Shown piece after piece: positions 8,677 to 18,253 of a stretch of 64,000 nt of DNA; the first letter of the stretch is position 1, and every line of letters begins with the position of its first letter. The translations under genes and the position numbers were made by a program. The notes under the pieces were generated by a model. That model saw nothing but the letters and a program-made list of their open reading frames with translations. It made no database searches and had not been told where the DNA came from. This DNA comes from Hyphomicrobiales bacterium (lineage in GTDB: Bacteria; Pseudomonadota; Alphaproteobacteria; Rhizobiales; Rhizobiaceae): contig UCLB01000025.1 in assembly GCA_900473205.1 (NCBI GenBank), forward strand, positions 1 through 64,000, written 5' to 3'.

Positions 8677-9288
8677 TTACAGCCCGCCGTGCTGTTTCAG
8701 GAAGCCGACGATATTGTCCACGCCGTCACCGCGTTTCATATCGGTGAAAACGAAGGGCATGTCCTTGCGCATACGCGTCGCATCCGTGTCCATCACGCCA
8801 AGATCGGCACCGACATAGGGCGCGAGATCCTTCTTGTTGATGACCAACAGATCGGAGCGTGTAATGCCGGGGCCGCCCTTGCGGGGAATTTCCTCTCCCT
8901 GACAGACGGAAATGACATAGATGGTAATATCGGCCAGATCAGGCGAGAAGGTCGCCGCCAGATTGTCACCGCCGGATTCGATGAAGACAATATCGAGATC
9001 GGGGAAGCGCTCATTGAGACCCGCAATCGCCTGAAGATTGATGGTGGCATCTTCGCGGATGGCGGTGTGAGGGCATCCGCCGGTTTCCACGCCGACGATG
9101 CGTTCGGATGGCAGAGCCTGCATGCGCACCAGCGCTTCGGCATCTTCCTTGGTGTAGATATCGTTGGTGACGACGGCGACCGAATAATCGGCGCTCATCG
9201 CCTTGCACAGTTTTTCCGTCAAAGCCGTCTTGCCAGAGCCGACAGGCCCGCCGATACCGACCCGAAGCGGGCCATTTCCCGATTTCAT
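8677..9288 (-). CDS. ureG: Urease accessory GTPase UreG
   Basis: A 203-aa SIMIBI-class GTPase that powers nickel delivery into apo-urease. The P-loop GGPVGSGKT is at residues 13-21. The Cys-Pro-His metal site sits in [14 protein letters not shown], the ESGGDN segment follows, and [12 protein letters not shown] is the guanine-specificity motif. The length is standard for UreG. It is the last gene of the urease cluster, 86 bp after ureF, with GGAAAATGGA before the start. It acts in the cytoplasm with UreD and UreF. Confidence 0.97.
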   Translation of the reverse strand: MKSGNGPLRVGIGGPVGSGKTALTEKLCKAMSADYSVAVVTNDIYTKEDAEALVRMQALPSERIVGVETGGCPHTAIREDATINLQAIAGLNERFPDLDIVFIESGGDNLAATFSPDLADITIYVISVCQGEEIPRKGGPGITRSDLLVINKKDLAPYVGADLGVMDTDATRMRKDMPFVFTDMKRGDGVDNIVGFLKQHGGL

Positions 9289-9374
9289 TCCATTTTCCTT
9301 CCGGATGATATTTTATTCCACATCAGTAAATTCGACATGTCGCAGAGAATAGATAAGCAAATTTCACGCCATTC

Positions 9375-10046
9375 TCATGACCGGAACAGCCGTGTTTCCT
9401 GCACCTCGTGGCGCATGGAAGCCGTATCGGCAAGAATGGTCGCGGAGCCCAGATCATCCAGCGTCGAAACCGCCGCACGCTGCGCCACGGATGCGATATC
9501 GCTTTCCAGATACGCAAGAATGGCAACGCCGTCTTTCTGGCCCGCCACGCCCAGACGAATACCCGCCGATACCAATTGCGACAAACCGGAATGCAGATAG
9601 GCGGCCAGCGTATCCTCAAGAGCCACGCCATGCGCCGAGGCCACCGCCCCCACCGCGACTGGATAAGGCGTTGATTTCACTAGGCGCTGAAACACATCAT
9701 GCGGCCATGCGGAAGCGGCATCCGTGAAGGCATCGCCCAGCAACACCGTTTCGCGGTAACGTTCCGCCGAACCGGCCAGCGCCTGTGCCAGTTGCGTCAG
9801 CTCGGTCAGTTTGTCGCGGTCCTCATGGCAGCGCCATGCCTGCGCCAACAAAACGGCGTCGTTCCAAAGCGTTCCGCGCTGCAAAAGCAGGCTGATCCAG
9901 TTCCGAAGATCGAGAGCGGTCGAAAGGCGCTGATCATTCACGGCACTTTCCAGCCCGCCGGAATAGGAGAAGGCTCCGACCGGAAAGGCCGGAGACATCC
10001 ATGCCAATAATCTTAGCAAAGCATCGACGCGACCTGTTTGCGCCAT
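9375..10046 (-). CDS. ureF: Urease accessory protein UreF
   Basis: A 223-aa all-helical chaperone with the family hallmark FPVGAFSYSGGLE near the N-terminus and the C-terminal end EMQETRLFRS-like (MRHEVQETRLFRS). UreF bridges UreD and UreG on apo-urease and gates GTP-dependent nickel insertion. The gene begins 3 bp after the ureE stop codon, implying translational coupling, and precedes ureG. Confidence 0.96.
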   Translation of the reverse strand: MAQTGRVDALLRLLAWMSPAFPVGAFSYSGGLESAVNDQRLSTALDLRNWISLLLQRGTLWNDAVLLAQAWRCHEDRDKLTELTQLAQALAGSAERYRETVLLGDAFTDAASAWPHDVFQRLVKSTPYPVAVGAVASAHGVALEDTLAAYLHSGLSQLVSAGIRLGVAGQKDGVAILAYLESDIASVAQRAAVSTLDDLGSATILADTASMRHEVQETRLFRS

Positions 10047-10049
10047 GGA

Positions 10050-10526
10050 TCAGTCGTGGCTGTGGTGGTGATCGTGGCCATGCGAGTGGCCGCCATGGGC
10101 GTGATAGGCACCACGGGCTGGCTGGAACGGCTCTTCCACGTCGCGCACCGTCGCGCCCAAACCTTCCAGCATGGCGCGGATAACATGGTCGCGGAGGATG
10201 AGAATGCGGCCTTCCTCGATCTGTGCCGAGAGATGGCGGTTGCCCAGATGCCAGGCAAGTTCGATGAGATGCAGCGTATCTTTCGCGGTGATTTCGAACA
10301 GCTTTTCACTGGCCGCGCGAACTTCCACCAGATCGCCGTTTTCGATGACCAGCAGATCGCCATGGGCAAACAACACCGGCTCTTTCAGGTCCAGCATTAC
10401 CATCTCGTCATTTTGCAAGTGCAGCAGCTTGCGGCGCAGATGTCTCTGGTCGTGGGCAAGTGTGACATAACCGGTGGGTTCGTCCGCAGGGGTGCCAGCG
10501 GGAAGATAGGATTGAACGCGCAGCAT
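10050..10526 (-). CDS. ureE: Urease nickel metallochaperone UreE
   Basis: A 158-aa protein with an N-terminal peptide-binding domain ([10 protein letters not shown] start) and a C-terminal metal-binding domain. The tail from about residue 139 is very His-rich ([17 protein letters not shown]), as in Klebsiella UreE, and should bind several Ni(II) ions. It supplies nickel to UreG. It is separated from ureC by a peroxiredoxin and a diguanylate cyclase gene, all on the same strand. Confidence 0.96.
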   Translation of the reverse strand: MLRVQSYLPAGTPADEPTGYVTLAHDQRHLRRKLLHLQNDEMVMLDLKEPVLFAHGDLLVIENGDLVEVRAASEKLFEITAKDTLHLIELAWHLGNRHLSAQIEEGRILILRDHVIRAMLEGLGATVRDVEEPFQPARGAYHAHGGHSHGHDHHHSHD

Positions 10527-10636
10527 GATATTTCCAGGGTGAGTTTACGTCTGCGGAAATCCTGAAGGATAGCACCGGCGAATGCAAGCTGCCGATGAGA
10601 AAATGCGTCCCCAAACGGTCACGCATCCGCCAGTCG

Positions 10637-11473
10637 TTACGACGCCACGAGCAAGGTCGATTTCAGATTTTCGACCGCCTGAGCAATGGACAGTTCTTCC
10701 TCATGGCAAACGCAGTTGCGGCCCGAAGCCTTGGCGAGATAGAGCGCCTTGTCGGCGACGGCAAAAGTATCGTGCTTGGAACGGGAAGGCCCGATATCGG
10801 CAACGCCGACGGAGACCGTGGTCTGCACCTGCGTACCCTCGAAATTGACCGTCATGCAGGATACGCGAATGCGCGCCAGCTCGATGAGCGTCAGCCTATC
10901 TCTGCGAATGCCGCCACGAACGATCACCGCAAACTCTTCACCGCCCAGCCGCGCCACGCAGTGGAATTCACCGAACACATCGGCAATGGCCGCAGCCGCT
11001 CTCTTGATGACGAGATCGCCAGCCGCATGGCCGTAATTGTCGTTGATGCTCTTGAACCGGTCGAGATCGAAGATCGCCAGCGACGCGTCGTCGTAAACCT
11101 CATCGAAGCTCTGGTTGAATGCGCGACGGTTGGCGAGGCCGGACAAGGTGTCCGTCTTGCTCAAACGCTCGAATTCCGCATGCGACGCATGAAGCTTACG
11201 GATGGCAGTGCCCAGCACGCCAACCAGCAAGCCCGTCACGACGCTGCCTACGATCCACGCCATAATGACGCTGTAGCTCAGGGCTTCTAGCAAGGGCAGC
11301 GGCAAAATGTTGAAATAAGCCGCCACGGCATTTGCGAGACAGCTGACGATGACAGTCAGAATGATCGAAAGAAACACCATCTTTATCGCAAAAGTGCGGA
11401 AACTCTGCACTGCGCTCGGGTCACTCAAACTCATTTCCAATGAAATAAATTTTTTCAAACGTTCAGCCATCAC
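10637..11473 (-). CDS. Membrane-bound diguanylate cyclase (GGDEF domain)
   Basis: A 278-aa protein with two membrane helices (about residues 28-50 and 63-90), a short linker helix (KLHASHAEFERLSKTD) and a GGDEF domain with an intact metal site (IFDLDRFKSINDNYGH) and active-site GGEEF. No RxxD inhibitory site is present in the usual place five residues before GGEEF (HCVARLGGEEF), so product feedback inhibition is probably lost. There is no obvious periplasmic sensor. It lies between the peroxiredoxin and ureE on the same strand; a functional link to urease is not evident. Confidence 0.9.
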   Translation of the reverse strand: MMAERLKKFISLEMSLSDPSAVQSFRTFAIKMVFLSIILTVIVSCLANAVAAYFNILPLPLLEALSYSVIMAWIVGSVVTGLLVGVLGTAIRKLHASHAEFERLSKTDTLSGLANRRAFNQSFDEVYDDASLAIFDLDRFKSINDNYGHAAGDLVIKRAAAAIADVFGEFHCVARLGGEEFAVIVRGGIRRDRLTLIELARIRVSCMTVNFEGTQVQTTVSVGVADIGPSRSKHDTFAVADKALYLAKASGRNCVCHEEELSIAQAVENLKSTLLVAS

Positions 11474-11790
11474 ACCTCACCCTTGCATGACTTAATCGAT
11501 AAAGATCAGAGATTGGCCGTAAGTAAATCAAATGTCTAAATATTTAACGACCACAGGTATATTTGTGGATTACTTCACACGGTAACGATTTACTGATCGG
11601 GCGCTGACGTAAGGGAAGGCGCTGCTTAAAGCCCTTGAGATACAAGGTTGAGACGACTCGCTCTGTCCTACGCTTCAGGGTGATTGCTATAGCCCGACGC
11701 CATATGAGCATTCCCTTATTGACACAAAAAGGTCGGGCATTTGCGGCTCAAATTATTAACGGCGCTCCATGCGAAAAAAGCATAGAAAAC
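11474..11790. other. Intergenic region upstream of the diguanylate cyclase
   Basis: The region is AT-richer than the surrounding sequence, with TTAA/TATTTA stretches before the cyclase start that could hold its promoter. A 63-codon plus-strand frame here runs into the peroxiredoxin terminator and shows no recognisable protein features. I see no RNA gene or repeat. Confidence 0.4.
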
Positions 11791-11818
11791 AAAAAAGCCC
11801 GGATCATATCCGGGCTTT
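11791..11818 (-). terminator. Intrinsic terminator of the peroxiredoxin gene
   Basis: A perfect 11-bp stem, AAAGCCCGGAT / ATCCGGGCTTT, with a 3-nt loop. Read on the minus strand it is followed by a T-run (TTTTTTG) and lies 22 bp after the peroxiredoxin stop. It should separate that gene from the downstream cyclase and ureEFG, so these probably have their own promoter. Confidence 0.85.
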
Positions 11819-11839
11819 GCATGTAAAAGTTTTGTAAAA

Positions 11840-12376
11840 TCAGGCCGCTACGCGGGCCTTGAGATGTTCCAGAATGTTCTGCGGCGAGGACACGCTGTAG
11901 GGATCGCTCTCGCAATTGTCCGAATGGCCTTCTTCTTCAAACCACTGTTCGACCACACCGTCATTGACGATGGCCGCATAACGCCAGGAGCGCATGCCGA
12001 AGCCGAGATTGTCCTTGGAAACCAGCATGCCCATCTTGCGGGTGAATTCACCCGAACCGTCAGGGATGACCTTAACGTTTTCAAGGTTCTGGCCCTTGGC
12101 CCACGCATTCATCACAAATGCATCATTGACGGAAAGGCAGTAGATTTCATCGATGCCGAGCGCGCGGAATTCCGGTGTCAGCTTTTCAAAATCGGGCAGC
12201 TGAAAAGTCGAGCAGGTTGGCGTGAAGGCACCCGGCAGGGAGAAGAGAACGACCTTCTTGCCCTTGAAGTAATCGTCGGAGGTCACATCCTGCCAACGAT
12301 AAGGATTTGGGCCACCAACGGCCTCGTCGCGAATGCGCGTGCGAAATGTTACAGCAGGCACTTTTTTGCCGAGCAT
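11840..12376 (-). CDS. Prx5-like peroxiredoxin
   Basis: A 178-aa thioredoxin-fold peroxidase. The peroxidatic cysteine is C55 in LPGAFTPTCS. A second Cys in HSDNCESDP near residue 157 could act in resolution. The length and WFEEEGHSDN region match the AhpC/TSA Prx5 group, which reduces H2O2 and alkyl hydroperoxides using glutathione/glutaredoxin or thioredoxin. AGGAG precedes the ATG. The gene interrupts the urease cluster between ureC and ureE but ends in its own terminator. Confidence 0.92.
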   Translation of the reverse strand: MLGKKVPAVTFRTRIRDEAVGGPNPYRWQDVTSDDYFKGKKVVLFSLPGAFTPTCSTFQLPDFEKLTPEFRALGIDEIYCLSVNDAFVMNAWAKGQNLENVKVIPDGSGEFTRKMGMLVSKDNLGFGMRSWRYAAIVNDGVVEQWFEEEGHSDNCESDPYSVSSPQNILEHLKARVAA

Positions 12377-12535
12377 GGGTTTCTCCTGTGCGAGTGTAGC
12401 GTGAAAAGCCTTGGGAACAATTCACGCGGGAAAGCTAACTCTGCGATACCGCAAAATCCTTTGCAGTGCAGCAAAAATTGCCGCGCGCAGGGCAGTCATG
12501 CACAGAAGGAAACCCTTGGCCCGCAAGGGTAGCGG

Positions 12536-14245
12536 TCAAAACAGGAAGTAGCGCTGTGCCATTGGCAGAACTGTCGCCGGTTCGCACGTCAGAAGCTCGC
12601 CATCGGCCCGAACCTCGTAAGTCTCGGGATCAACCTCGATATGCGGTGTCAGCGAATTGTGGATCATCGACGCCTTTGAGATCCCGCCGCGCACATTGCG
12701 CACCGCAAGCAACTTCTTGGCAACGCCCAAACGCTGCACGATCCCACCATCCAGCGAGGCCTGCGAAACGAAGGTCACGGAGGAGTTGGTGCGCAGCTTG
12801 CCATAGGCGGCAAACATGGGGCGGTAATGCATCGGCTGTGGTGTGGGAATGGACGCATTGGGATCCCCCATCGGGGCCGCGGCAATCGAGCCACCCAGCA
12901 GAACCATTTCCGGCTTTACGCCGAAAAAGGCCGGGTTCCACAGCACCAGATCGGCACGCTTGCCGACTTCGATGGAGCCGATTTCATGGCTGATGCCGTG
13001 AGCGATGGCCGGGTTGATCGTATATTTCGCGATGTAACGACGAACACGAAAATTGTCGTTCTCGCCCGTTTCTTCCTTCAGGCGACCGCGCTGGCGCTTC
13101 ATCTTATCCGCCGTCTGCCATGTGCGGATGGCCACTTCACCCACACGGCCCATGGCCTGACTGTCGGAAGAAATGATCGAGAAGGCACCGATATCGTGCA
13201 GAATATCTTCAGCGGCAATCGTTTCCTTGCGGATGCGGCTTTCCGCGAAGGCGATATCTTCCGGTATCGATGGCGACAGATGGTGGCAGACCATCAACAT
13301 GTCCAGATGCTCCGCCAGCGTGTTGACCGTATAGGGCCGCGTCGGATTGGTGGACGATGGAATGACGTTGGGGTTGCCGCAAATCTTGATGATGTCAGGT
13401 GCGTGGCCGCCGCCCGCGCCTTCCGTGTGGAAGGCGTGGATGGTGCGGCCATTGATGGCCGCAATCGTGTCTTCCACGAAGCCGCTTTCGTTCAGCGTAT
13501 CGGTGTGGATCATCACCTGCACGTCGAAGGCATCGGCAACGCTCAGGCAATTGTCGATGGCAGCGGGCGTCGTACCCCAGTCTTCATGCAGCTTCAGCGA
13601 GGACGCGCCCGCAAGGATCATCTCTTCCAGCGGTTTGGGCAGCGAGGCATTACCCTTGCCTGCCAGCGCGAGATTCATCGGAAAAGCATCGAAGCTTTCG
13701 ATCATCCGCTCGATGTGCCATGCGCCCGTACAGGTGGTGGCCAGCGTGCCATGAGCCGGGCCGGAACCACCGCCCAGCATGCAGGTCACACCGCTCATCA
13801 GCGCTTCTTCAATCTGCTGCGGGCAGATGAAATGGATATGCGCATCCATCCCGCCAGCGGTCAGGATTTTACCCTCACCGGCAATCGCTTCCGTGGAAGG
13901 GCCGACGATGATGGTCACACCCGGCTGCGTATCCGGATTACCCGCCTTGCCGATGGCGTGAATGCGACCATCCTTCAAACCGACATCCGCCTTGTAGACA
14001 CCGCTGTGATCGACAATGACGACATTGGTGATGACCGTATCGACCGCACCCTCCGCCCGCGTCGCCTGGCTCTGCCCCATGCCATCACGAATGACCTTGC
14101 CGCCGCCGAATTTTACCTCTTCGCCATAGGTGGTGAAGTCCTTCTCGATTTCGATGAAGAGTTCGGTATCGGCAAGACGCACCTTATCGCCCACTGTGGG
14201 GCCGAACATGCTGGCATAGGCTGCGCGGGAAATCTTGTAAGGCAT
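12536..14245 (-). CDS. ureC: Urease alpha (catalytic) subunit UreC
   Basis: A 569-aa amidohydrolase carrying the di-nickel centre that hydrolyses urea to ammonia and carbamate. The ATG at 14245 (AAGGAG at good spacing, [17 protein letters not shown]) is the family start; the frame is open 57 codons farther but that stretch is unrelated. Visible motifs are HIHFICPQQ (first metal histidines), K218 in [10 protein letters not shown] (carbamylated bridging lysine), and [13 protein letters not shown] with the catalytic flap histidine. All key residues are intact. Confidence 0.98.
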   Translation of the reverse strand: MPYKISRAAYASMFGPTVGDKVRLADTELFIEIEKDFTTYGEEVKFGGGKVIRDGMGQSQATRAEGAVDTVITNVVIVDHSGVYKADVGLKDGRIHAIGKAGNPDTQPGVTIIVGPSTEAIAGEGKILTAGGMDAHIHFICPQQIEEALMSGVTCMLGGGSGPAHGTLATTCTGAWHIERMIESFDAFPMNLALAGKGNASLPKPLEEMILAGASSLKLHEDWGTTPAAIDNCLSVADAFDVQVMIHTDTLNESGFVEDTIAAINGRTIHAFHTEGAGGGHAPDIIKICGNPNVIPSSTNPTRPYTVNTLAEHLDMLMVCHHLSPSIPEDIAFAESRIRKETIAAEDILHDIGAFSIISSDSQAMGRVGEVAIRTWQTADKMKRQRGRLKEETGENDNFRVRRYIAKYTINPAIAHGISHEIGSIEVGKRADLVLWNPAFFGVKPEMVLLGGSIAAAPMGDPNASIPTPQPMHYRPMFAAYGKLRTNSSVTFVSQASLDGGIVQRLGVAKKLLAVRNVRGGISKASMIHNSLTPHIEVDPETYEVRADGELLTCEPATVLPMAQRYFLF

Positions 14246-14292
14246 GGAAATCAGACTCCTTGGGAGGCGGAGAAAACAAAGGCAGCGATCAA

Positions 14293-14730
14293 TCAGAAAC
14301 CGTCGGCAAGAGCGCGAAGTTCTTCGGCGCGTTTCGTGCTCATATCGGCAAGGCAGGACGAAACGAGCATCGGCTCCATGGTGCCGCCACGCGCCTGAAA
14401 GCCTGCCGCTTCGCAATTGGCATCGCGGAAGGAGACCCAGGCACGCTGCGCAGCAACCACCGCCTCGACTGCGCCCTTGCTGTCATCGTCAGCGGCCTTG
14501 TCCCAGGCACTCATCTTCTTGCGAACCTGCTGATAGGCGACATTCAAATCCTTGTCGGCAGCTTCGTATTCAATCGCAGCGCAGGCGTTCATATCCGCTT
14601 GCGTCGTTGGCGAGTCGCAATCCGGCTCTTCCTGCGCCCTGGCGTCATGAAGAGCGACGGAAGAAAACAGGCCCGCGCACAAAAGCACAAGACCGCATGA
14701 AAAACGTGGCATCACGCTGCTGCCCCACAT
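14293..14730 (-). CDS. LprI-like (DUF1311) secreted protein
   Basis: A 145-aa protein with a signal peptide ([20 protein letters not shown], cleavage near ARA-QE) and the mature pattern [15 protein letters not shown]...DLNVAYQQV, ending in [11 protein letters not shown]. This is the LprI/DUF1311 family, some members of which inhibit lysozyme. Four cysteines could form two disulfides in the periplasm. The first ATG overlaps the upstream stop (TGATG); an internal ATG at 14712 would give a tighter signal peptide. It sits between ureB/GFA and ureC, with no known part in urea hydrolysis. Confidence 0.8.
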   Translation of the reverse strand: MWGSSVMPRFSCGLVLLCAGLFSSVALHDARAQEEPDCDSPTTQADMNACAAIEYEAADKDLNVAYQQVRKKMSAWDKAADDDSKGAVEAVVAAQRAWVSFRDANCEAAGFQARGGTMEPMLVSSCLADMSTKRAEELRALADGF

Positions 14731-15086
14731 CAGGCGGCTGCGCCATCATGAGCATGCGGTGTCAGCGCACGCGGATCGACACCATCGAGACAATTGGCAT
14801 TGACCGCGACCATCGGCGTACCATCGGGTGCGTCGGCATAGGCAAAGCTTTCAATGCCGCAATCACCGCAGAACAGATGGTGGATTTGCTTCTTGTTGAA
14901 GAGATATTCCTTCAGGTGATCTTCACCGGACAAAAGCGTGAACTTGTCCTTGGGCGCAAAGGCCAGCACAGAGCCGAGCCGTTTACAGCGGGAGCAATTG
15001 CAGGTCACCGACTTGTCGAGATCGGCATCCACCTCAAAGCTCACCGCACCACACTGGCAACTTCCATGATAATGTTCGGTACTCAT
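14730..15086 (-). CDS. GFA/CENP-V family zinc protein
   Basis: A 118-aa protein of the Gfa-like fold. Zinc-ligand cysteines are seen in GSCQCGAV, CNCSRCKRLG and FCGDCGIESF. Members include S-(hydroxymethyl)glutathione synthase, but most are of unknown function. I chose ATG 15086, preceded by GGGAGG, over a TTG two codons upstream. The gene begins inside the ureB stop region and its own stop overlaps the LprI-like start, so it is translationally coupled within the urease operon. It may handle a metal or thiol adduct; this is unproven. Confidence 0.85.
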   Translation of the reverse strand: MSTEHYHGSCQCGAVSFEVDADLDKSVTCNCSRCKRLGSVLAFAPKDKFTLLSGEDHLKEYLFNKKQIHHLFCGDCGIESFAYADAPDGTPMVAVNANCLDGVDPRALTPHAHDGAAA

Positions 15087-15088
15087 TG

Positions 15089-15394
15089 TCAAAGCCTCCC
15101 CATGACGAGTTTACGAAAACCATAGACTTCCCGCTTGCCGGAAAGCGGCACCAGCGTCACCTCGCGCTTCTGGCCAGGTTCGAAACGAACCGCGGTTCCG
15201 GCGGGAATATCCAGACGCATACCGTGCGCCTTCTCGCGCTCGAAATCCAGAGCCGCATTGGTTTCGGCAAAGTGATAATGGCTGCCGACCTGAACCGGTC
15301 GGTCACCCGTATTGGCAACCTCGATGGTGATGGTGGGCTGACCGGCGTTGAGCTCGATCATACCGTCTGCCGCTATGACTTCACCTGGAATCAT
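15089..15394 (-). CDS. ureB: Urease beta subunit UreB
   Basis: A 101-aa structural subunit beginning [11 protein letters not shown], with the conserved [19 protein letters not shown] and the [19 protein letters not shown] end. It packs against UreC in the (UreABC)3 enzyme and contributes to the flap over the active site. UreA and UreB are separate genes here, the usual bacterial arrangement, but a DUF1272 gene lies between them. Confidence 0.97.
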   Translation of the reverse strand: MIPGEVIAADGMIELNAGQPTITIEVANTGDRPVQVGSHYHFAETNAALDFEREKAHGMRLDIPAGTAVRFEPGQKREVTLVPLSGKREVYGFRKLVMGRL

Positions 15395-15412
15395 GATCTT
15401 TTCCTCTCGTCG

Positions 15413-15670
15413 TCACGCCGCTTTGACGGGTGTGCAGCCTTCTGCCTTCAAAACCCGCTTGGTCGAAGCCGGGTTGTTCACCAGCTTTGCCGCAGGGCGG
15501 ATGGGACGTCGCACCAATTCGCCACCGCAATTGGGGCATTTTCCGTCCAGCACCGTCGTTGCGCAGTCGCGGCAATAGGTGCATTCGAAAGAACACATCA
15601 TCGCGTCGAGACTGTCTGGGGGCAAATCCCTGTCGCAGCATTCGCAGTTTGGGCGCAGTTCAAGGGCCAT
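15413..15670 (-). CDS. DUF1272 zinc-ribbon protein
   Basis: An 85-aa protein with eight cysteines in paired arrangement: CECC, then CSFECTYCRDC, then CPNCGGELV. This is the DUF1272 pattern, probably binding two zinc ions. The C-terminal 30 residues (RPIRPAAKLVNNP...) are basic. It lies 12 bp after ureA and 18 bp before ureB. The function is unknown; its position suggests coexpression with urease and, given the metal-binding character, a possible role in metal handling, which is inference. Confidence 0.85.
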   Translation of the reverse strand: MALELRPNCECCDRDLPPDSLDAMMCSFECTYCRDCATTVLDGKCPNCGGELVRRPIRPAAKLVNNPASTKRVLKAEGCTPVKAA

Positions 15671-15682
15671 GATGCCGCTCCT

Positions 15683-15985
15683 TTAGCGAATGGGTTCGTG
15701 CACGGTCACCAGCTTGGTGCCGTCAGGGAAAGTTGCTTCCACCTGCACGTCATGGATCATCTCGGCAATGCCATCCATGACCTGATCACGCGAAATGACA
15801 TGCGCACCTGCTTCCATCAGCTCAGACACGGCGCGGCCATCGCGCGCGCCTTCGACGACGAAATCGGTAATGAGGGCAATGGCTTCCGGGTAATTGAGCT
15901 TTACGCCCCGCTCCAGACGGCGACGCGCCACCATGGCTGCCATGGAAATCAGAAGCTTGTCTTTTTCTCTGGGGGTGAGGTTCAT
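15683..15985 (-). CDS. ureA: Urease gamma subunit UreA
   Basis: A 100-aa subunit beginning [23 protein letters not shown], with [20 protein letters not shown] and ending in VTVHEPIR, all family hallmarks at the canonical length. It is a structural part of the urease trimer. It starts 19 bp downstream of ureD on the minus strand. Confidence 0.97.
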   Translation of the reverse strand: MNLTPREKDKLLISMAAMVARRRLERGVKLNYPEAIALITDFVVEGARDGRAVSELMEAGAHVISRDQVMDGIAEMIHDVQVEATFPDGTKLVTVHEPIR

Positions 15986-16004
15986 TGTCGTCCCGTTTCA
16001 TTCA

Positions 16005-16832
16005 TCAGAGATTCCAGACTTTCGGCACTGGCGCGCCATTTCGCAAGAGCGAAATGATCGGAAACAGCATTTTTCTCAAGGTGAATCCATCCGGCGCGGA
16101 CAGGCGCACGACAAGCTTTCCCTGCCACTCACTGGCACCGCCGGAAAACCCGGCAACAGCCCGTATTTTAGGCAAAAGTGCTTCCGCCAGAGGGCCTATG
16201 TAAAGGAGGGTTGCGAATGCGACCTGACCGGAAAGAACAGACGCCGCACTGGTCAGTTCGGCAATCTTTCCATCGAGACGCAGTTCTTCAGCATGAACCA
16301 GCTTGCCACCGTGGCGAATGCGCCAGCGGTCGTGAAACAGCCCCTCCTCCATCGCCTCACCCATGGCCTGACGACCGAGCAGAACGGCTTCCACGGCGAT
16401 GAATTCGGCGGAGGCATCGATATCCGCTTCCAGCCTGCGGGTCAGCGACGCGCGGTCGAAAAGGATGGTTTCCTGCGGCAGCCAGTGAAGCCTGGCATTG
16501 GGGCCGGCGGTGACGCGGGCCGTGACGGTGGTCGTGCCAGCGGCGGCCTTATAGACCTTCTCGCAGGCCTGCGTCGTGACGACGAGCGAGGTGCCCTCAC
16601 CGGCAACCGCCTGCCATTCGATCTCGTCTCCCCCGGTCAAGCCGCCGGAAGAGTTGATGAGAATGGCTTCCATTTCATTGGAAAACGTATCAGGCAGCCT
16701 GATCTTGGCGCAGCCTTCCTGAAACAATTCGTCCAGACGGCTGCGCCCATTCAGAGCTTTGGTTACAACGCGCCCGCGGCCTCTGGCGCGCTGCGGGCGG
16801 TGTTGAGGGATGCTTTGCTCGTCTGGCTGCAC
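16005..16832 (-). CDS. ureD: Urease accessory protein UreD (UreH)
   Basis: A 275-aa scaffold protein that binds apo-urease and carries nickel from UreG/UreF. Conserved parts include [23 protein letters not shown] and the [12 protein letters not shown] block. The start is most likely GTG 16832 (GGAG five bases before). No ATG lies between it and the first conserved block, so the gene must overlap the end of the upstream esterase by about 70 bp. It is the first urease gene in the transcription direction. Confidence 0.9.
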   Translation of the reverse strand: MQPDEQSIPQHRPQRARGRGRVVTKALNGRSRLDELFQEGCAKIRLPDTFSNEMEAILINSSGGLTGGDEIEWQAVAGEGTSLVVTTQACEKVYKAAAGTTTVTARVTAGPNARLHWLPQETILFDRASLTRRLEADIDASAEFIAVEAVLLGRQAMGEAMEEGLFHDRWRIRHGGKLVHAEELRLDGKIAELTSAASVLSGQVAFATLLYIGPLAEALLPKIRAVAGFSGGASEWQGKLVVRLSAPDGFTLRKMLFPIISLLRNGAPVPKVWNL

Positions 16833-17986
16833 GTCGTCTCCGAAGCTTTCGCGGATGCGGAAGCGGGAACCGCTTTCACCGAGCAATCGGTTTTCGCAGT
16901 TGCATCGACAACCATCTGCCCTTCCTTGTTCTGGAAGAACTCCCACATTCTCTCAGCCGCATCAACCCGCTGCACCGTATCCGTTGTGGGCATCTTGCGT
17001 TCAACGGCCTGCTGCACCTTGCCAGCGGTATCGCTTGAAGGCTTGCGGATGATGGCGGCGGCGGAAGCAACCACATCCGCCTTCATTGTTGCGCGCGGCC
17101 AGGCATGGTCCCAGGCATCGATCACATAGGAGTGGATGCGTGCACCGCTTTTGCAGACATCGTAGGAATTCAGGGTGAAGCTATCGCTTGCCTTGCTCTT
17201 GACCGAGCCCTTGCAGCCATCGATTTCCGCCCAGCGCTTCAGCGCGGTTTCCCCGCCATATTGCCAATAAGACTTGCCGCCACCCTGATAGGGATTGGCC
17301 GGGTCTTTGAGACCGGCGAAGGCAACGATGGACAGCGGCTTTGCAGGCGTGCAGCTTGTCGCATCCGGCGCCCACTTGCCTTCGGTCTCGACCGGATATC
17401 CGGCGCGGAGCGAGGCGACGAAACCGGCAGCGGCAAAGTCGTTGCTGCCATTGCACAGAAACTGCGACAGCATGCGTCCGCCACCGGAATAACCGGAGCC
17501 GTAGAAGCGTTCTTCATCTACGCAGAATTTGGATTTGACCATGCTAATCGCGTCTCGAATGAAGCCGGGCTCATCCAGCCCACCCTCGCGCTTGGTCACA
17601 CCGGGCACGTTCCAGGCATTGGTGCCGGGCAGTTCGCCGTTCAAGCTACCCTGAAGCGCCACGACCACGATGCCTTCACGCTCGCCGACCTTATCCCAGC
17701 CGCTGCGATCCAACTGTCCGTTCGGATTGCTGTTGCTGCCATGAAAATCGAACACCACAGGCATTTTTTTATTTCCGTCATAAGAAGACGGAACAAAATA
17801 AACGCCCGCACGTTCAGACCCCTCAGACATCAGCGAAAACGCGTGTCTGCCGGGTTCCATTGTCCGACCGCAGGTTGAAGCCAAAGCTGCGGCGTTGGTT
17901 GCTGTGAGAATGGCAAAGCCCGCGACAAGAGCGCGAGCGGGACGAACGAACCGGAAAAACCGGCCAGCAGCAGTCGTAAAATTCAT
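16763..17986 (-). CDS. Secreted esterase / PHB-depolymerase-like alpha/beta hydrolase
   Basis: A 407-aa protein starting at ATG 17986 (AAAGG ahead), with a twin-basic N-terminus, a hydrophobic signal core ([18 protein letters not shown]) and the mature form from about STCGRTM. The fold is that of LpqC/feruloyl-esterase and PHB depolymerases: oxyanion region [10 protein letters not shown], nucleophile elbow GSGYSGGGR, and a likely catalytic histidine in DAWDHAWP. The C-terminal 80 residues are Ser/Ala/Lys-rich and look disordered. It lies between urtE and ureD and overlaps ureD. The substrate is unknown. Confidence 0.8.
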   Translation of the reverse strand: MNFTTAAGRFFRFVRPARALVAGFAILTATNAAALASTCGRTMEPGRHAFSLMSEGSERAGVYFVPSSYDGNKKMPVVFDFHGSNSNPNGQLDRSGWDKVGEREGIVVVALQGSLNGELPGTNAWNVPGVTKREGGLDEPGFIRDAISMVKSKFCVDEERFYGSGYSGGGRMLSQFLCNGSNDFAAAGFVASLRAGYPVETEGKWAPDATSCTPAKPLSIVAFAGLKDPANPYQGGGKSYWQYGGETALKRWAEIDGCKGSVKSKASDSFTLNSYDVCKSGARIHSYVIDAWDHAWPRATMKADVVASAAAIIRKPSSDTAGKVQQAVERKMPTTDTVQRVDAAERMWEFFQNKEGQMVVDATAKTDCSVKAVPASASAKASETTCSQTSKASLNTARSAPEAAGAL

Positions 17987-18220
17987 CGGCACGCCTTTAT
18001 TGGCACTGTTCCCGACACACTATGCCGGAAATTACGTGGAATGTAAGGGATCGACGGAAGCGGCGTGCGGATGGTTGAACCAGTGTGTCTCGCATGCAGC
18101 ATTTGCGCTGCCAATAACACAGGTTTTTTCTCAGTGAAACGCTAAAATTACGCATGAATGCTATGCGTCGTTGTAATATCGGTCACGAATTACATCATTT
18201 TTATCGGTTCGTGAGGTAGA

Positions 18221-18253
18221 TTTGACAGTATAAGGTATTATTATACCGTCAAA
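18221..18253 (-). terminator. Large inverted repeat at the 3' end of urtE
   Basis: TTTGACAGTATAA (18221-18233) and TTATACCGTCAAA (18241-18253) form a 13-bp stem with one mismatch, and GGTAT/ATACC gives an alternative inner hairpin. It overlaps the urtE stop codon. No T-run follows on the minus strand, so it could be a processing or stabilising hairpin or a protein-binding site as well as a terminator. Confidence 0.5.

Noticed and set aside
11635-11826. 63-codon plus-strand frame before the peroxiredoxin
   Set aside because: It runs through the intrinsic terminator at 11791-11818 and has no protein-like features.
12827-14398. Long plus-strand frame of 523 codons antisense to ureC
   Set aside because: It is the shadow of a GC-rich conserved gene: composition is His/Arg/Asp-rich with no domain, and ureC on the other strand is fully intact.
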